From Candidatus Glassiibacteriota bacterium (GTDB lineage Bacteria > Gemmatimonadota > Glassbacteria > GWA2-58-10): 16,232 nt of DNA. Location of the stretch: contig JAFGTO010000450.1 of assembly GCA_016934095.1 (NCBI GenBank), positions 1-16,232 on the forward strand. The letters run 5' to 3'. Below are positions 7,057 to 14,234 of this stretch, piece after piece; position 1 is the stretch's first letter, and each line of letters begins with the position of its first letter. The notes beneath the pieces were generated by a model. That model had not been told where the DNA came from and searched no databases. It saw only the letters and a program-made list of their open reading frames with translations. The translations under genes were made by a program, and so were the position numbers.

Positions 7057-7076
7057 GGGCGTGGCATGCCACGCCC
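7057..7076. repeat. Perfect 20-base palindrome
   Basis: GGGCGTGGCATGCCACGCCC is identical to its reverse complement over all 20 bases, with SphI-like GCATGC at the centre. Its shape (GGGC arms, central symmetric GC-rich word) resembles the palindrome at 6914-6933, suggesting a common repeat family. Confidence 0.6.
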
Positions 7077-7127
7077 GGGGTGAGGTGGCGGGGCCTCTGT
7101 GCCCCTGTGCCTGGTGCCTTTGGCCCG
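7071..7127 (-). repeat. Dispersed intergenic repeat, copy A
   Basis: From CCCGGGG (7074-7080) through a TGG/GG word, GGGCCT (7091-7096) and TGTGCC/TGGTGCC words to GGCCC, this stretch aligns by eye with the reverse complement of 14262-14320. Further degenerate TGTGCCTnGTG words occur at 6967 and 7153. Orientation is assigned relative to the copy at 14262. Confidence 0.45.
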
Positions 7128-7221
7128 ATGTACCTATATCCCTATCTGACTTTGTGCCTGGTGTTTTTGCCCCTCTGTACCATAAAATTCCAGCTTCATT
7201 TTTCTGACTGCCCCACCCGCC

Positions 7222-7788
7222 TCACCCCACGGCCAGGGTGTGGCTGAGCAGGATTTTCACCCCGATGCCGATCAGCACCAGGCCGCCCAGGATTTCCAGA
7301 CGGGCCGCCGTGCCGGGCTTGACCAGCCTGCCGAACTGCATGCCGATTATAGTGAAAGCCGTGGCCACGATCCCGATCACGATGCAGGCGGCCCAGATGG
7401 AGACCTCCAGCAGCCCGAGGCCCAGGCCCACGGCCAGGGCATCGATGCTGGTGGCCACGGAGAGCGCCACTAACTGCCAGCCGCGGGTGGGGTCTGAGCG
7501 CTCCAGGTGCTGATTCCCCTGCCCGGACTCGAATATCATCCTGCCGCCGATGAAAGCCAGCAGGCCGAAAGCGATCCAGTGGTCGAAAGAGGACACCCAG
7601 CGCTCGATCCAGGCCCCGGCAGACCAGCCCAGGACCGGCATCAGGAACTGGAACAGCCCGAAGTGGAAGGAGAGCCGGAAAATCTGACGGAAAGAAAGGC
7701 GCTGCAGTTTCAGGCTGACCGCCACGGCCACGGCAAAGGCATCCATGGCCAGCCCGACAGCTACCAGCAGGATAGTGGCGAGGTCCAT
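7222..7788 (-). CDS. mntP: MntP manganese efflux pump
   Basis: This 188-residue inner-membrane protein exports Mn2+ and protects against manganese excess. It has six predicted membrane segments in two related halves. The diagnostic motifs are GLAMDAFAVAVAVS near the N-terminus (D16) and LSVATSIDALAVGLGLG in the second half (D116), matching the essential acidic residues of MntP. Length is typical of the family (about 190). The start is ATG (7788-7786), with no strong Shine-Dalgarno visible. It is last in a leftward group but is separated from the permease upstream by an intrinsic terminator only about 35 bases before its start. I do not see a yybP-ykoY manganese riboswitch in front of it. Confidence 0.95.
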   Translation of the reverse strand: MDLATILLVAVGLAMDAFAVAVAVSLKLQRLSFRQIFRLSFHFGLFQFLMPVLGWSAGAWIERWVSSFDHWIAFGLLAFIGGRMIFESGQGNQHLERSDPTRGWQLVALSVATSIDALAVGLGLGLLEVSIWAACIVIGIVATAFTIIGMQFGRLVKPGTAARLEILGGLVLIGIGVKILLSHTLAVG

Positions 7789-7792
7789 GAGG

Positions 7793-7807
7793 CTACCGGC
7801 TCGGTAG
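7793..7807 (-). promoter_or_regulatory. Small hairpin in the mntP leader
   Basis: CTACCG (7793-7798) and CGGTAG (7802-7807) pair around a 3-base loop a few bases before the mntP start. It could limit ribosome access. It is short enough to be chance. Confidence 0.2.
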
Positions 7808-7822
7808 GAGCGAGGTTATCTC

Positions 7823-7861
7823 AAATAAAAAGTGCCCCCCGGAGCACGGCCCGGGGGGCAC
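7823..7861 (-). terminator. Intrinsic terminator of the PuuP-like permease gene
   Basis: Read on the minus strand, GTGCCCCCCGG (7861-7851), an 8-base loop and CCGGGGGGCAC (7842-7832) form a perfect 11-pair GC-rich stem, followed at once by TTTTTATTT (7831-7823). This is a textbook rho-independent terminator 15 bases after the permease stop. It should reduce transcription reaching mntP. Confidence 0.92.
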
Positions 7862-7875
7862 CGGAAAATTCATCC

Positions 7876-9270
7876 TTATTCTTCTTCTATCTTCATCTTG
7901 ACTATGCGGCTGAAACCCCTGGTGATTATTCCGTAGTAGACCAGGCCGAAAGCCATCCAGGCGGAAACGTAGACTAGCACGCTCTTGTCCAGGCTCATGA
8001 AAATGATCCCGCACACCAGCATGCCGATAACCGGCATCAGGATATAGCGCCAAACCTCCATCGGGCCGAAATTTTCCGGCCGGTGCTTGATAGCGTATTC
8101 GAAAATCACGCTGAGGTTGACCGCGAAGAACCCGAGGAAAGCGCCGTAATTGAGCACCTGGGCGGCGATTTCGAAATTCATCAGGAAAGCCAGCACCAGC
8201 GAGACCACCGCGATCAGCAGCAGGTTGTAGGAGGGTATCTGGTACTTCTTGCTGACATAGGAGAAGAACTTGCGCGGCAGCACGCCGTCCCGCCCCATGC
8301 CGTACATGATCCTGGCGGCGGAGACCTGCCCGGCCAGGGCGCAGGAGACCCCGGCCACTATCATGATCAGGAAGATAAAGTAACGGAAAACCTGGCCGCC
8401 GATCCTCTCGGAGATGTCGAGCACGGCGCTGACATCCCTGGGCAGCGAGTTGAAGTCCGGCCAGACCATCTGCGCCAGGTAGGCCACCACCACGAAGATC
8501 ACCGCGCAGAAAATGCAGACCAGCACCGTGGCCCGCCCGATGTTTACCCGCGGATTTTCCACTTCCTCGGCCAGGGTGGAGACCCCATCGAACCCGATGT
8601 AGGAAAAGACCCCGATCGCGCTGCCGGCAAGTATCAGGTGGAAATTGAAAGTGGCCGGGTTGTAGAAAGGCTTGGTGGAAAGCAGGACACCTTCGCCCAC
8701 TCCCTTGGTCAGCGCGATGACCGCCAGCAGCACGAACAGCGCTGCGGCGATGATCATCGCCCCGGTCATCACGGCATTGGCGCCGGCGGTCACCTTGATC
8801 CCGAAAAAGTTTATGGCGGTCATGAACACCACGAAGAGCACGATCCAGAGCCAGGAGGGGAAAGACGGGGCTATGTTGAGGCACAGGTCCCTGGCGGCGA
8901 TCACGCTCAGCAGGGGCACCAGGATGTAAGTCAGGAACAGGGCCCAGCCGATGACGAAGCCGAAGTGGGGATGGATGGCCTGCTGGGAATATGAGTAGGC
9001 CGAGCCGGCAATCGGGTGCCGGGCCGCCATTTTTCCGTAGCTGGTGGCAGTAAAGAACAGGGCGAACATGGCCACCAGGTAAACCGGCGCCAGGTGCCCC
9101 ACAGAGACGATGGCCACGATGCCCAGCATGGGGAACGGGGCCGTGGGTGTAACGTAGGCTAGCCCGTAGAGGACCAGGTGCCGGAGCTTCAACACCCTGC
9201 TGAATTCCTGCTTGTAGCCGTAAGATTCGAGCGATGAGTCCTGTGGTTGCTGCGCCTGCTCGTTTGCCAC
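7876..9270 (-). CDS. APC-superfamily amino acid/polyamine permease, PuuP-like
   Basis: A 464-residue polytopic secondary transporter of the APC superfamily with about 12 membrane segments. Several blocks resemble the E. coli putrescine importer PuuP as I remember it: GLAYVTPTAPF in TM1, TSYGKMAARHPIAGSAYSYS, HPHFGFVIGW, FSYIGFDGVSTLAEEVENP in TM6, and ARIMYGMGRDGVLPRKFF. It should import an amino acid or polyamine across the inner membrane; the exact substrate is not decidable. The start is GTG at 9270-9268, fixed by AAGGAGG 6 bases upstream, giving MANEQAQQPQ. It lies 118 bases downstream of the GH3 gene on the same strand and ends at a strong terminator. Confidence 0.88.
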   Translation of the reverse strand: MANEQAQQPQDSSLESYGYKQEFSRVLKLRHLVLYGLAYVTPTAPFPMLGIVAIVSVGHLAPVYLVAMFALFFTATSYGKMAARHPIAGSAYSYSQQAIHPHFGFVIGWALFLTYILVPLLSVIAARDLCLNIAPSFPSWLWIVLFVVFMTAINFFGIKVTAGANAVMTGAMIIAAALFVLLAVIALTKGVGEGVLLSTKPFYNPATFNFHLILAGSAIGVFSYIGFDGVSTLAEEVENPRVNIGRATVLVCIFCAVIFVVVAYLAQMVWPDFNSLPRDVSAVLDISERIGGQVFRYFIFLIMIVAGVSCALAGQVSAARIMYGMGRDGVLPRKFFSYVSKKYQIPSYNLLLIAVVSLVLAFLMNFEIAAQVLNYGAFLGFFAVNLSVIFEYAIKHRPENFGPMEVWRYILMPVIGMLVCGIIFMSLDKSVLVYVSAWMAFGLVYYGIITRGFSRIVKMKIEEE

Positions 9271-9276
9271 TTAATA

Positions 9277-9283
9277 CCTCCTT
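9277..9283 (-). promoter_or_regulatory. Strong RBS fixing the GTG start of the permease
   Basis: AAGGAGG on the minus strand, 6 bases before GTG 9270, is a near-perfect Shine-Dalgarno sequence. It decides the non-ATG start. Confidence 0.8.
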
Positions 9284-9388
9284 GAACCTGTTTTTCCCGA
9301 TCCTGATAATAATACACGAAAGTTTCAGACGATTTTCCGATTAAGGCCGCCAGGCTCAGCCGCAGTCGCCGGAGTATCCAAAGACCGG

Positions 9389-11086
9389 TCAGTTCTGCGG
9401 CACCAGCTTGAGCGGCCACTTGCCGCCCGGTGAGTCCTTGCCGAAAAGGATGCGGCAGGCGGCTTCCATGCTGCGCGGCGTGCCGGCGAAAGTAACCAGC
9501 ACGGCATCCGCCTCTTGCGGGCAGACTACATCGTAGGGCGCCCCGGCGATCACTACCAGCTTCTTGCCGGCGGCTTTCAGCTTGCGCGCCAGGTCCGTGT
9601 TGGTGGGGTTGCCGCGCCAGTAATGGCTGTATACCACCGCCACCTCGCAGTCGGCTGCCAGCTCCAGGCAGGTTTTCTCATCCTGGTCTGTCGGCTCCAG
9701 CTCTGTCTCCCAGTAGGCGAAATTACGGGTCTGCTCCATGACGAATTTCTGCAGCTGGGTCGTATGGTAGTAGAGGTCCTCGCCCTTGTTCTGCCAGAGC
9801 GCGTAGTGCTGGTCGGTAACGAAGATTTTCCGGTCCGGGCTCAGCGGCAGCACGCCCCCGCGGTCGTGCTTGAGCACGCAGGCCTTAAGGGCAACCTCCT
9901 CGCTCAGGCGGCGGATCCCGGGGTCGCGGATTACCTCCAGCACTTTTTTCGGGTCGGCCAGGTGTTTGTCGAACAGGCCCGTGTCCCACTTGGCACAAAG
10001 CACCCTGCGGTTGTGCTCGTCCAGCTCCTCCATGGGGATCTTGCCCTCCCTGACAAAACGCATGATCCAGTCGAAGACCTGCTGCTGGTTCTCGGCGTGG
10101 GTCTTGGCCAGCACCAGGTCAGCCCCGGCTGCGATAGCCGCGGCGCAGGCCTCTCCGTAAGTGCTGAACTTCTTGGCGACACCGCCCATGCCCATGGCAT
10201 CGGTAGTTACCAGGCCGTCGAACCCCAGGTCGTTACGGATCAGCTCGTGGGTGATCATGCGGGAGACACTTGCCGGTATTCCATCCGGGTCCAGGGCTTC
10301 GTACATGGTGTGGGCGGTCATGATACAGGCCAGGCCCTCCGCGATCAGCGCCCGGTAGGGAGCCAGCTCCACCTCGTCCAGCCGCTTGCGCGAGGCCTTG
10401 TTGTAGTCCAGGTCGAAATGCACGTCCACGGCCGAGTCGCCGCGGCCGGGAAAGTGCTTGCCTGTGCTGATAATGCCCTCCTCGGCGAAGGCTTTCACCA
10501 GGGCGTGGCCGAAGGCGATCACCCTTTCCGTGTCATCGCCGAAACTGCGGGTGCAGATCTCGGGATTTTTGGGGTTGATATTTACATCCAGGCAGGGGCT
10601 GTGAAGCTGGGTCACCCCGATGGCGCGCTGCTGGCGGGCCACGGCCTTGTAGGCCCGGTAAACCAGGTCGGGGTCATCCGTGGCGCCCATTCCCATGGCG
10701 CTGGGGAAGATGTTCACCCCGCCGCGGACAATGTCGCAGGAAAGGTCGCCTTCCTGGTCGGAGCAGATGTGCAGCGGGATCGAAAGCGGTCTCCGGCCCG
10801 CCATCTCCTGCAGCTCGCTCAGTATTTCCGCATACTGGTCCGCAGTGGCATAGGGGGCCAGCCGCTGGGTTACCGCGCCCGAGGCATCGTGGCGGCTGCC
10901 GTAAGGCTCCTCGGTAAAGATGTGCGGGGTAGTCCTCAGGCCGGCCACCTGGTAATCGTTGATCTTCCTGTGTTCGTTGGGCGTGATCCGCGTGCCGCAG
11001 AACTCGAAAGTAATGCAGCCGCCTACTTTCTGCTCCAGGGTCATCCTGGAAACAAGGTCTTTGATAAACTGCTCTTTGCTCGGCAT
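9389..11086 (-). CDS. Glycoside hydrolase family 3 protein, NagZ-type beta-N-acetylhexosaminidase
   Basis: A 565-residue GH3 enzyme, likely removing terminal beta-N-acetylglucosamine from glycans or cell-wall fragments. The N-terminal barrel (residues 1 to about 330) shows CSDQEGD (109-114), the KHFPGRGD motif (210-217), a D-x-H loop (D221-V-H223) that supplies the acid/base His in NagZ enzymes (usually DSH), and the nucleophile D296 in LVTTDAMGMGG. The C-terminal alpha/beta domain (about 390-565) ends with PRSMEAACRILFGKDSPGGKWPLKL, as in two-domain NagZ/YbbD proteins. There is no signal peptide, so a cytoplasmic role in peptidoglycan or chitooligosaccharide recycling is likely. The start is ATG at 11086-11084 with AGGGG upstream. 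Neighbouring permease on the same strand may be cotranscribed. A beta-glucosidase activity is less likely given the D-x-H loop. Confidence 0.9.
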   Translation of the reverse strand: MPSKEQFIKDLVSRMTLEQKVGGCITFEFCGTRITPNEHRKINDYQVAGLRTTPHIFTEEPYGSRHDASGAVTQRLAPYATADQYAEILSELQEMAGRRPLSIPLHICSDQEGDLSCDIVRGGVNIFPSAMGMGATDDPDLVYRAYKAVARQQRAIGVTQLHSPCLDVNINPKNPEICTRSFGDDTERVIAFGHALVKAFAEEGIISTGKHFPGRGDSAVDVHFDLDYNKASRKRLDEVELAPYRALIAEGLACIMTAHTMYEALDPDGIPASVSRMITHELIRNDLGFDGLVTTDAMGMGGVAKKFSTYGEACAAAIAAGADLVLAKTHAENQQQVFDWIMRFVREGKIPMEELDEHNRRVLCAKWDTGLFDKHLADPKKVLEVIRDPGIRRLSEEVALKACVLKHDRGGVLPLSPDRKIFVTDQHYALWQNKGEDLYYHTTQLQKFVMEQTRNFAYWETELEPTDQDEKTCLELAADCEVAVVYSHYWRGNPTNTDLARKLKAAGKKLVVIAGAPYDVVCPQEADAVLVTFAGTPRSMEAACRILFGKDSPGGKWPLKLVPQN

Positions 11087-11301
11087 CTTAGTACCCCTGC
11101 AGGTTTATGTTAAAGACAGCAATGAGATTGTCTCACGGGTCCGATTGCCACAGCGCCATGTCGGAAAATCAGAGGGCCGGTCCACCTTGCCGCGAAAAAT
11201 CCGGCCGGGTCTACTACCGTGGTCTGGAAGATAAAACGACCGGCTCCGGCTGTGCAAGTGAAAAGAGACGAAACGCCTTTTTTTTGTTGCAGGTGAGCTT
11301 G

Positions 11302-11331
11302 TTGTTTACACGGGGCCGGATCTGATATAAT
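11302..11331 (+). promoter_or_regulatory. Sigma70-like promoter upstream of the dehydratase
   Basis: -35 TTGTTT (11302-11307), an 18-base spacer and a perfect -10 TATAAT (11326-11331). Transcription would start near 11338, giving a leader of about 135 bases before GTG 11475. Confidence 0.7.
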
Positions 11332-11393
11332 TTGTAAGAAAAACCTGGGAGTCCCGCAGACCCGGCCGTTCAGGGAATGGCCCGGGAATTTAT

Positions 11394-11423
11394 TTGATCT
11401 CCAGGCAGGCGTTATGGTAGAAT
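11394..11423 (+). promoter_or_regulatory. Second candidate promoter for the dehydratase
   Basis: -35 TTGATC (11394-11399), an 18-base spacer and -10 TAGAAT (11418-11423). A 6-base inverted repeat (CCAGGC 11401-11406 / GCCTGG 11428-11433) frames the -10, possibly by chance. Confidence 0.4.
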
Positions 11424-11474
11424 ACAAGCCTGGATTGCCTTGCATAGAGTTTTTAATCAAGAAAGAAGGCCCGG

Positions 11475-12434
11475 GTGATCGAGCTCGACAATATCAGGAG
11501 GGCGGCCGTGGCTGTGCGGGAGGCCGCCAACCGGACCCCGGTAATGCGCTCCCGCACCCTGGACAGGCTCTGCGGCGCAGAAGTATATCTCAAGTGCGAG
11601 AACTTCCAGCGTACCGGATCGTTCAAGTTCCGCGGCGCTTATAATGCGGTCTCCCTGCTGGATGAGGCGCAGCGCTCGGCCGGGGTGGTAACCCACAGCA
11701 GCGGCAACCATGCCCAGGCCCTGGCCCTGGCCGCGGCGGCAGCCGGAGTGCGGGCCAGGATAGTCATGCCCTCAGGCAGCGTGCCGGTCAAGGTGGAGGC
11801 GGTCAGGGGCTATGGCGCGGAGGTGATCCTCTGCGAAAACACCCTGCGCTCGCGTGAGAGCACAGCCGCAACCCTGGTGGAGTCCCAGGGCCTGTGCCTG
11901 GTGCACCCTTACAATGACGAGAGGGTGATGGCAGGTGCGGGCACCGCCGCCCTGGAGCTGCTCGAGGAGGCGGGGCCGCTGGACTACGTGCTGGCACCGG
12001 TAGGCGGCGGCGGACTCCTCAGCGGCACGGCCACGGCGGTCAAGGGCCTCTGCCCGCAGGCCGTGGTCTGGGGAGTGGAGCCGGCAGGGGCGGATGACGC
12101 TTTCCGCTCGCTCGAAAGCGGCAGGCTGGTCCCGCAGACCGACCCGCGCACCATTGCGGACGGGCTGCGAACCTCTCTGGGCGAGAAGACTTTCGAGGTC
12201 ATCCGCCGCCGTGTCGACCGGATTGTCCCAGTGGAAGAAGAGGAGATCGTGCAGGCCATGCGCTTTCTCTGGCAGCGGATGAAACTGGTGGTGGAGCCCT
12301 CTGGAGCGGTGCCTCTGGTGCCGGTGGTCCGGGGCGAGATTCCCGCAGGCCGGGAGCTGCGGGTGGGAGTGATACTCAGCGGCGGGAACATCGACCTGGA
12401 GACTTTTTTCAGTGGTTTCCTCAAGCGGAGCTGA
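11475..12434 (+). CDS. PLP-dependent threonine/serine dehydratase (threonine ammonia-lyase, catabolic type)
   Basis: A 319-residue fold-type II PLP enzyme that deaminates L-threonine to 2-oxobutanoate, and usually L-serine to pyruvate, in the cytoplasm. The Schiff-base lysine is K51 in TGSFKFRGAYNA. SSGNHAQALA (75-84) contacts substrate, the phosphate loop is VGGGGLLSG (176-184), and LSGGN (301-305) ends the PLP site. There is no C-terminal ACT domain, so it resembles short catabolic forms (TdcB, also serine-racemase-like) rather than the isoleucine-inhibited biosynthetic IlvA. GTG 11475 is the only start in frame after the stop at 11454, with GAAGG 5 bases upstream. It is first in a rightward group behind clear promoters. 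Confidence 0.9.
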   Translation: MIELDNIRRAAVAVREAANRTPVMRSRTLDRLCGAEVYLKCENFQRTGSFKFRGAYNAVSLLDEAQRSAGVVTHSSGNHAQALALAAAAAGVRARIVMPSGSVPVKVEAVRGYGAEVILCENTLRSRESTAATLVESQGLCLVHPYNDERVMAGAGTAALELLEEAGPLDYVLAPVGGGGLLSGTATAVKGLCPQAVVWGVEPAGADDAFRSLESGRLVPQTDPRTIADGLRTSLGEKTFEVIRRRVDRIVPVEEEEIVQAMRFLWQRMKLVVEPSGAVPLVPVVRGEIPAGRELRVGVILSGGNIDLETFFSGFLKRS

Positions 12435-12446
12435 AGACCCGGGACA

Positions 12447-12472
12447 CCAGCCGGCATGCAGGGCCGGCCTGG
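12447..12472 (+). terminator. GC-rich hairpin after the dehydratase (possible terminator)
   Basis: CCAGCCGGC (12447-12455), a 7-base loop and GCCGGCCTGG (12463-12472) form a stem of 9 pairs with one bulged base. The T run (12483-12487) begins 10 bases after the stem, so it is not a classical intrinsic terminator. It may partly separate the dehydratase from the channel gene. Confidence 0.4.
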
Positions 12473-12530
12473 TTCCACAGAGTTTTTCTTTCATATCTGT
12501 CAGCGCATCTCAACAGCAGATTCCTCAACC

Positions 12531-12535
12531 AGGAG
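12531..12535 (+). promoter_or_regulatory. RBS favouring the GTG start of the channel gene
   Basis: AGGAG lies 10 bases before GTG 12546 and 22 bases before ATG 12558, so the GTG is the better start. An ATG further upstream (12456) lies inside the hairpin loop and lacks an RBS. Confidence 0.5.
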
Positions 12536-12545
12536 TTGTCATCTA

Positions 12546-14234
12546 GTGCAGAAACTAATGGAATACCTTCGACACCTCTTCTGGCAGGAGCGGGCCCAGT
12601 TGAGGGAGACCGCCAAGGTCTACGTAGTGATCCTGGTCTGCCTCGCCAGTGTCGTGCTCATTTTCGGGGCTGTCTACTATTTTCTGACCAGGTTTTACGG
12701 GGTGGAAAAGAGCCTGGTGGAGTGCTTTTATTTCGTCTGGATCACCTTTTCCACCATCGGCTACACGGATGAGGGTTTCACCAGCGGCTCGCTGATCCGG
12801 GCTTTCACCATCCTGGTGGGCGCCTACCTGATTACCCGCTACATAGTGCTCAGCGCCCATGTCTATGCCCGGATCGTGGTCGAGGAAGTGTACAAGCTCA
12901 GGGTGGTCGAACAGATGAAGAAGCAGCTCAAACAGGCAGAGGGGCATTTCCTGATTTTCGGCGATGACAAGGAGCTGGTCAACAAGATCATCCAGGGACT
13001 GCTCAAGCGGGGCGTGGAAGTATATTTCGTCAGCGAGGACGAGGGGCTGGTGGAGGAGTTCTCCCAGATGTATAAAAATTTGAAATATATCAAGACCAAG
13101 GTATTCAAGGAAGATACCCTGGACATGCTGCGGCCCGAGGATGCCAGCAATGCCTACCTGCTGTATGTCGAGGATGAGAAGAACATCCTGCTGGCGGCCT
13201 TGCTGAAAGGCCGTATCCAGGTGATCAGCCGTTTTTCAGGGGATTTTGCCGCGGTCCCCCGGTTCGAGTGGGTGGGAGTCCAGCCGATCTCGCCGCATTT
13301 CAGCGGGGGGCTGAAAATGGTCTCCACCATGATCCGGCCCAAAGTTACCGAGTTCCTCGACAAGTTTGTCTTCCCGGAGCGGGCCCTGCTGGAGTTCAGG
13401 AAGGTGCCTGCCGGGGAAGAACAGGAGGCGGGTATTCAGCGGGTACCGCTTTGCGGGATAGTCAACGGCAAGATGGATTTCAACCTGCCTCCGAACCCTG
13501 AGAACGAGATGCTGGCGATCAGTTTTCGCGATCCCCTGACAGCCAACAGGAAGCTCGGTAAGCTCAGTGCGGCGGACCTGCCGGTGCGCACCGACAAGTT
13601 TCTCATCCTGGGGGCCGGGCTGATCGGCGCCACAGTCCTGGGGGAGGCCCGGGCCACGCGCCGCGAGGTGATGATTATCGAGCCGAACGAGAAAAAAATC
13701 GAGGCCATGCGCGCGATCCACGGTGAGATGGGCATAACCTACGTGGTCGGGGATGGCACGAGCGTGGAGTACGATGTCAACCAGTTCGATGGGGTGGCGA
13801 TCGCCACGCCGGTGGACGAGAAAAACTTCACCATCGGCCTGGATTTCGCCGATACCAGGGTCCACCGGGTGGTGCGCGCCATTGATGACGACATGGACCT
13901 CCACTACCGCAAGATCGGGGCGATCCCGGTCTTTGTCGGTCAGGTTGGCTCGGAGCGCATGCTGCGCGAGGTAACCAACAAGTTCGCCAACGAGGTCCTG
14001 CTGCGCATGCTCCAGCAGTTCTGGAGGATGGACCAGGCCTTTATCACCCGCCCCGGCAGCATGGCCGAGCTGAAAGAGCTTTACACCGGCAGGATCATCG
14101 CGCTGTGCCGCGACAACACCTGCTATTTCGGGGTGGAGGATAACGAGAGCCTGCAGTGGGGGGATACCCTGCTTATCTGCGGGCACGTGGATGAGAACAG
14201 GAAACTGCGTATTTATCACCGCCAGGAAGAATGA
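12546..14234 (+). CDS. Two-TM ion channel with tandem RCK (TrkA-N/TrkA-C) domains
   Basis: A 562-residue inner-membrane channel of the ligand-gated potassium channel type. TM1 is about residues 24-48, the pore helix and filter are about 58-76 and TM2 about 82-106. A charged linker follows, then two RCK modules. RCK1 (about 133-290) has a degenerate nucleotide loop (HFLIFGDDKELVNKI) without GxGxxG. RCK2 (about 350-558) keeps it (FLILGAGLIGATVLGEA), with an acidic residue after strand 2 (MIIEP), and ends in a TrkA-C-like segment (ELKELYTGRIIALCRDN). The filter reads STIGYTDEG (69-77) where K+ channels normally have TVGYGD, so the last Gly is Thr. A GTG start is chosen from the RBS; ATG 12558 would shorten it by four residues. 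Selectivity for K+ is likely from the family but not certain. Confidence 0.87.
   Translation: MQKLMEYLRHLFWQERAQLRETAKVYVVILVCLASVVLIFGAVYYFLTRFYGVEKSLVECFYFVWITFSTIGYTDEGFTSGSLIRAFTILVGAYLITRYIVLSAHVYARIVVEEVYKLRVVEQMKKQLKQAEGHFLIFGDDKELVNKIIQGLLKRGVEVYFVSEDEGLVEEFSQMYKNLKYIKTKVFKEDTLDMLRPEDASNAYLLYVEDEKNILLAALLKGRIQVISRFSGDFAAVPRFEWVGVQPISPHFSGGLKMVSTMIRPKVTEFLDKFVFPERALLEFRKVPAGEEQEAGIQRVPLCGIVNGKMDFNLPPNPENEMLAISFRDPLTANRKLGKLSAADLPVRTDKFLILGAGLIGATVLGEARATRREVMIIEPNEKKIEAMRAIHGEMGITYVVGDGTSVEYDVNQFDGVAIATPVDEKNFTIGLDFADTRVHRVVRAIDDDMDLHYRKIGAIPVFVGQVGSERMLREVTNKFANEVLLRMLQQFWRMDQAFITRPGSMAELKELYTGRIIALCRDNTCYFGVEDNESLQWGDTLLICGHVDENRKLRIYHRQEE

Larger units (their letters stand above)
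6778..7221. other. Repeat-filled intergenic region without a credible gene
   Basis: About 440 bases lie between the convergent protease (+) and mntP (-). Short open frames occur, but they have no family match I recognise and their codon use is unlike the neighbours. The stretch holds at least four inverted repeats (6806-6846, 6877-6906, 6914-6950, 7057-7076), a 21-base direct repeat (6902-6922 and 7013-7033), and three degenerate copies of a TGTGCCTnGTG word. This looks like REP/BIME-style or dispersed intergenic repeat DNA. Some hairpins could also end transcripts, although none has a clean T tract. Confidence 0.6.
11087..11474. other. Divergent intergenic region
   Basis: About 390 bases separate the leftward GH3 gene and the rightward dehydratase. 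It holds two rightward sigma70-like promoters (11302-11331 and 11394-11423). A small symmetric TGAGA-TTG-TCTCA word (11123-11135) lies on the GH3 side and may be an operator, although it is short. A T run (11278-11285) has no matching hairpin. Short open frames here look spurious. Confidence 0.55.

Noticed and set aside
6875..7207. 110-codon plus-strand frame in the repeat region
   Set aside because: It runs through palindromes and repeats, has a Cys/Pro-rich non-protein-like sequence and no RBS.
6778..7221. CRISPR array
   Set aside because: The repeats are only two or three degenerate copies with irregular spacing and no cas genes nearby.
7789..7875. yybP-ykoY manganese riboswitch before mntP
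   Set aside because: The space is filled by the permease terminator and I do not see the conserved riboswitch loops.
9515..11113. 532-codon open frame on the plus strand
   Set aside because: It is antisense to the GH3 gene, which has all catalytic motifs; the plus-strand protein has no recognisable domain.
11123..11135. Operator TGAGA-TTG-TCTCA upstream of the GH3 gene
   Set aside because: Five-base arms are too short to claim without further copies; mentioned only within the intergenic entry.
11110..11460. Minus- and plus-strand short frames in the divergent region
   Set aside because: They overlap promoter-like DNA, have no RBS and no family resemblance.
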